In this document: positions 37,743 through 40,762 of the stretch, piece after piece
Numbering within the stretch: the first letter of the stretch is position 1
Layout of the letters: each line of letters begins with the position of its first letter
Source: Gammaproteobacteria bacterium
GTDB lineage: Bacteria > Pseudomonadota > Gammaproteobacteria > Methylococcales > Methylomonadaceae
Direction of reading: 5' to 3'
NCBI GenBank assembly: GCA_018830325.1
Contig: JAHJSQ010000130.1
Coordinates: 1-40,762, forward strand
DNA length: 40,762 nt
The notes under the pieces: generated by a model
What the model saw: only the letters and a program-made list of their open reading frames with translations
Databases searched by the model: none
Told to the model about the DNA's origin: nothing
Translations under genes and position numbers: made by a program

Positions 37743-39074
37743 TTAGTGACCCGCTTTGCTAACCTCTTTACTGACTGAGTAGTCGCCTTCAAAAAAGTCT
37801 TTTCCTTCTGGGATTGTGTCTGCTTTATCACAGACCTCTTTAATGGCTTGCTCCAGAATGTCGATGCCTTTTTCCAGCTCATCATCTGTAATAATCAGAG
37901 GGCACAAGAACTTCACGACATGATCGTCCGCGCCACTGGTTTCAATAATCAGACCTTTCTGAAAACATCTTCGGGTAATCTGACCGGCCAAATCACCGCT
38001 GACACAGTTAATACCCCGGAACATACCTCGCCCATGCGAGTTGAAGTTACCCTCGCCATACTTGGCGACAATAACATCTACACGATCGGCAATGTAACGA
38101 CCTTTGCGCTGGACATCTTTGGCAAAGCAGTCGTCTTTCCAGAAGTGATCAATAGCCGCCTTGGCAGTGACAAAAGCATGATTGTTACCTCGGAAGGTAC
38201 CATTGTGCTCACCCGGCGACCATTGATCGATTTCGGGTTTCATTAACACGATAGCTAACGGCAAACCATAGCCGCTCAGCGATTTCGACAAGGTCACAAT
38301 ATCAGGATAAATTCCGGCTTCTTCAAAGCTGAAGAAAGTGCCGGTGCGACCGCAACCGGCCTGGATATCATCAATAATCAGCAACACATCATGCCGTTTG
38401 CAGATTTCCGACAGGCTTTTTAACCAAGTCATTGAGGCGGCGTTGATACCGCCTTCGCCCTGAACCGTTTCAACGATGACGGCAGCCGGCTTATCGACGC
38501 CACTGCTGGAATCCGACAGCATTTTGTCGAGCAAATTGGTGGTATCGAAATCATCACCCAGATAGCCGTCATAGGGAATACGGGTTGAGCCATGCAAGGC
38601 GATGCCGGCACCGCCACGATGAGTAGAATTTCCGGTAACCGACAGTGATCCCAGCGTCTGGCCATGCCAACCATTGGTAAACGAAATAATGTTTTCACGA
38701 CCGGTTTTTTTGCGGGCGATCTTCAGTGCTGCTTCAACCGCGTTGGTGCCGGTGGGGCCGGTAAACATCACTATGTAGTCCAAGTTCCGAGGCTTAAGGA
38801 TGTACTCATTAAAGCTTTCCAAAAACTCACCTTTGGCGCGGGTATGCAAGTCCAAGCCCTGCGTGATGCCATCATTCTGGATATACTCAAGCAACTTTTC
38901 CTTAAATACCGGGTGATTGTGGCCGTAATTTAGGGAACCTGCACCAGCGAGAAAGTCCAGATATTCATTGCCTTCATGGTCATAGATTTTTGCGCCTTGG
39001 GCACGATCAAACACGCGTGGAAAAGCGCGAGCATACGAACGCACTTCTGATTCAATTTCTTCAAAGATTTTCAT
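37743..39074 (-). CDS. ectB: Diaminobutyrate--2-oxoglutarate transaminase
   Basis: 443 residues. A class III PLP aminotransferase that makes L-2,4-diaminobutyrate from aspartate semialdehyde. It begins MKIFEEIESEVRSYARAFP, typical of EctB. The cofactor region reads LLIIDDIQAGCGRTGTFFSFE (about 232-252), and the Schiff-base lysine is in VTLSKSLSGYGLPLAIV (about 264). AGGAGAG precedes the ATG. The stop TAA coincides with the target duplication of the downstream element. Confidence 0.97.
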   Translation of the reverse strand: MKIFEEIESEVRSYARAFPRVFDRAQGAKIYDHEGNEYLDFLAGAGSLNYGHNHPVFKEKLLEYIQNDGITQGLDLHTRAKGEFLESFNEYILKPRNLDYIVMFTGPTGTNAVEAALKIARKKTGRENIISFTNGWHGQTLGSLSVTGNSTHRGGAGIALHGSTRIPYDGYLGDDFDTTNLLDKMLSDSSSGVDKPAAVIVETVQGEGGINAASMTWLKSLSEICKRHDVLLIIDDIQAGCGRTGTFFSFEEAGIYPDIVTLSKSLSGYGLPLAIVLMKPEIDQWSPGEHNGTFRGNNHAFVTAKAAIDHFWKDDCFAKDVQRKGRYIADRVDVIVAKYGEGNFNSHGRGMFRGINCVSGDLAGQITRRCFQKGLIIETSGADDHVVKFLCPLIITDDELEKGIDILEQAIKEVCDKADTIPEGKDFFEGDYSVSKEVSKAGH

Positions 39075-39116
39075 TCTAATTCTCTCCTGAGCAATATGGG
39101 ATAATAGTGTAGTGAA

Positions 39117-39635
39117 TTAAGCCTGAACCGCTTTGAACGGCCCAACCTTCACCAGCATTTCGGTTTCATGTTGATCTGCAAAATGGCGTGTCTTATCAAA
39201 CATCACAGCACTGCCAATTTGGGTGTCCAGTTTTTTTGCCAGCCCTTCAAACAGGGCCCATGAGGCCTTATTATTCGGGGTAATGGTCGTCTCGATTCGG
39301 TTAATATCCTGATTGGCCGACCGCGCCAGTATGGCTAAGAGCATCCGCGTGGCAAGCCCTTGGCCACGGGCTTTTTCGCCGACAGCCACCTGCCAGACAA
39401 ACAAGGTATTCGGACGTTGCGGAATACGATAACCCGAGACAAAACCAACCAACTCATCGCCAATTTTAGCCGCCACCGCCGTTTCAGAAAAATGGCTGCT
39501 CTGCAGCAAATTGCAGTACATCGAATTGGGATCTAGGGGCGGACACTCGCTAATCAGTCGATGCACCTGCGCTCCGACTTCGGCAGTAGGCTGACTAAGT
39601 GTAATGATCGGCAAGGCAGTTTTATCAGACAACAT
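39117..39635 (-). CDS. ectA: L-2,4-diaminobutyrate N-gamma-acetyltransferase
   Basis: 172 residues from the ATG at 39635. A TTG 11 codons upstream is a poorer start. A GNAT enzyme that acetylates diaminobutyrate with acetyl-CoA. Visible features are CPPLDPNSMYCNLLQSSHFSETA (substrate region, about 31-53) and the acetyl-CoA loop VAVGEKARGQGLATRML (about 84-100), then ETTITPNNKASWALFEGLA. First gene of ectA-ectB-ectC-ask, downstream of the predicted EctR-controlled promoter. Confidence 0.96.
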   Translation of the reverse strand: MLSDKTALPIITLSQPTAEVGAQVHRLISECPPLDPNSMYCNLLQSSHFSETAVAAKIGDELVGFVSGYRIPQRPNTLFVWQVAVGEKARGQGLATRMLLAILARSANQDINRIETTITPNNKASWALFEGLAKKLDTQIGSAVMFDKTRHFADQHETEMLVKVGPFKAVQA

Positions 39636-39757
39636 ATAAATAACTCTATTATTTAGATTTCTGTGCAATTAACTCGGCTTTAACTAAATAAGCCGGTCTT
39701 GAATGTGATTTTTATGAGCCATTAGCACGAATATTCTGGCTTCATTGGAAAACATAA

Positions 39758-39775
39758 TATATAGTACACTAAATA
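39758..39775 (-). promoter_or_regulatory. EctR operator (pseudopalindrome) at the ectA promoter
   Basis: On the minus strand this reads TATTTAGT-GT-ACTATATA: two 8-bp half-sites separated by 2 bp. From memory, this is identical to the published EctR1 site of Methylomicrobium alcaliphilum 20Z. It overlaps the predicted -10 box of ectA, which fits repression by blocking RNA polymerase. Confidence 0.85.
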
Positions 39776-39788
39776 TTTTAAATGTCCA
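39761..39788 (-). promoter_or_regulatory. Predicted ectA sigma-70 promoter
   Basis: On the minus strand TGGACA (39783-39788) and TACTAT (39761-39766) are separated by 16 bp. The -10 lies inside the EctR operator. A TATATT shifted by several bases could also serve as -10. Confidence 0.6.
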
Positions 39789-39886
39789 GGCCGCGTACTT
39801 TTGCCTAAGATTAATTAGATGTCATATCAAATTACAGCAATGGCTTTGTAACGCGACGGAATCTTTATTAGCTAGATTGGTGATCA

Positions 39887-40429
39887 ATGATGCAAAACCC
39901 GCAACCACACACACCCCATTCGCTGGATACGCTCGACTTAAATCCGGTTGAAAAGGAGCATTTGCTGAATCAAATTGAAGAAGTGCTGGTCGCATTACGC
40001 AGAGTCATACGAGCCACCGACTTACACTCAAAATATCTGGCAAAAACCACCAGCCTGACCGCGCCGCAGATTCTTTTATTGCAAACGCTGCGTGCCAAAG
40101 GTCAATTGACCATTGGGGAGCTAGCTCAGGACATGAGCCTCAGCCAGGCGACTGTGACAACAATTCTGGATCGCCTGGAAAAACGCCAACTGGTGTTCCG
40201 GCAGCGCTCCCAGACGGACAAGCGAAAAGTCCATGCATACATGACTGAGGCGGCCACGGAAATGCTAATAAATGCCCCTATCCCTTTGCAAGATCGCTTT
40301 ACACGAGAATTCAGTAAACTACAGGAATGGGAACAGTTGATGATTATTGCATCACTGCAGCGTGTTGCTCAGATGATGGACGCGCAAGACATCCCTGTTA
40401 CTAAAGAAGCGTTTGATTTTCCGGTTTAA
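39887..40429 (+). CDS. ectR: MarR-family regulator EctR (repressor of ectoine synthesis)
   Basis: 180 residues, divergent from ectA with 251 bp between the starts. The winged helix-turn-helix is at about 60-125 (TAPQILLLQTLRAKGQLTIGELAQDMSLSQATVTTILDRLEKRQLV, then wing RQRSQTDKRKVHAYMTEAA). Helices at both ends make the MarR dimer interface. Assignment as EctR rests on the location and on the exact operator at 39758-39775. The start may be the second ATG at 39890. Confidence 0.93.
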   Translation: MMQNPQPHTPHSLDTLDLNPVEKEHLLNQIEEVLVALRRVIRATDLHSKYLAKTTSLTAPQILLLQTLRAKGQLTIGELAQDMSLSQATVTTILDRLEKRQLVFRQRSQTDKRKVHAYMTEAATEMLINAPIPLQDRFTREFSKLQEWEQLMIIASLQRVAQMMDAQDIPVTKEAFDFPV

Positions 40430-40468
40430 GCTCTAATGATTCAGCTCAGCTGCAACCCGCATCACGCT

Positions 40469-40494
40469 CTTTCCCAAGCTCCAGTTTGGGAAAG
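40469..40494 (+). terminator. Hairpin downstream of ectR
   Basis: CTTTCCCAA and its complement TTGGGAAAG form a 9-bp stem with an 8-nt loop, 40 bp after the ectR stop. It lacks a T-run, so it could be a terminator or just part of the repeat that follows. Confidence 0.4.
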
Positions 40495-40501
40495 ACAACC
40501 C

Positions 40502-40564
40502 GGAAGCTCCCCCTTCGACAAGGCTCTCCTGAGCGCAGCCGAAGGGCTCAGGGCAAGAGCTTCC
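40502..40564. repeat. REP-like inverted repeat
   Basis: GGAAGCTC and GAGCTTCC bracket CCCTTCGACAAGGCTCTCCTGAGC and a complementary GCCGAAGGGCTCAGGGC. The CCCTTCGACA..GGCTC core resembles the one in family B at 10808-10826 and the widespread CTTCGACAGGCTC-type repeats. Confidence 0.6.
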
Positions 40565-40720
40565 AGAGACCGACATAACCTCCGCAGATTCTCAATCAAC
40601 CCCGACTCGCTCGTTCAATCTTTTTCCTGATTAGCAAGTTTCTTCAGCTAAAGCCCAAAAACCAGGATATTCACGGCCAGAAGGCGCATACTGGCCACTT
40701 AATTACCAAGGAGTCAGCTC

Positions 40721-40762
40721 ATGGCCATGAATAAAATTCAGTTTCAAGCAGGCCTGTCACTA
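40721..40762 (+). CDS. Transposase start, IS1595-like (runs off right edge)
   Basis: Fourteen codons are visible: MAMNKIQFQAGLSL, preceded by AAGGAG at 8 nt. IS1595-family (ISXO2-like) transposases commonly begin MxMNKIQFQxGLSLPEF, so I read this as the start of such an element. The fragment is too short to prove it, and the element's left inverted repeat was not identified. Confidence 0.6.
   Translation, partial: MAMNKIQFQAGLSL

Overview
The window looks like chromosomal DNA of a halotolerant gammaproteobacterial methanotroph close to Methylotuvimicrobium (Methylomicrobium) alcaliphilum. The reasons are: the gammaproteobacterial gene orders tyr-gly-thr tRNA/tuf, rplY-prs-tRNA-Gln-ispE-lolB, hemA-prfA-prmC and mreBCD-mrdAB-mltB-dacA-lipBA; an ectABC-ask ectoine operon divergent from a MarR-type ectR; and an ectR-ectA operator that matches, as I remember it, the published EctR1 pseudopalindrome of strain 20Z. 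No search was run, so the species is an inference. Layout: 1-6 kb (minus strand) carries the start of tuf and its upstream tRNAs, rplY, prs, tRNA-Gln, ispE, lolB and a TPR lipoprotein. 6-10 kb (plus) carries hemA-prfA-prmC and a JAMM/MPN protein. 10-14.7 kb (minus) is the gatCAB amidotransferase operon, with one Uma2-family nuclease-like gene inserted between gatA and gatB and a second one downstream. 15.4-26.5 kb (plus) is the cell-shape and peptidoglycan block (mreB, mreC, mreD, PBP2, RodA, MltB with a fused SPOR domain, PBP5/6-type DacA, D-amino acid transaminase, YbeD) running into lipB-lipA, then tex and a TIGR04073-like secreted protein. 30-40.4 kb is an osmoadaptation region on the minus strand: a 4-hydroxyphenylpyruvate-dioxygenase-like VOC protein, an SSS-family sodium/solute symporter, ectD overlapping a TPR membrane protein, ask, ectC, ectB and ectA, then divergent ectR. 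The right edge enters an IS1595-type transposase. How the genes work together: Ask supplies aspartyl phosphate, EctB, EctA and EctC make ectoine, EctD can hydroxylate it, and EctR represses at the ectA promoter. The symporter may import a compatible solute (inference). The most striking non-coding feature is a family of palindromic, non-autonomous mobile elements (family A). It has five complete copies (122-346 bp) and two one-ended remnants. The complete copies are flanked by 3-bp direct repeats TTA or TAA. One copy landed exactly on the ectB stop codon and separates ectB from ectC inside the operon. Another separates mreB from mreC, and mreC itself seems to start at a rare ATT codon. A second, unrelated MITE-like family (B) has 18-bp inverted ends and a 5-bp ATAAA duplication. 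No CRISPR array, rRNA or prophage was seen.
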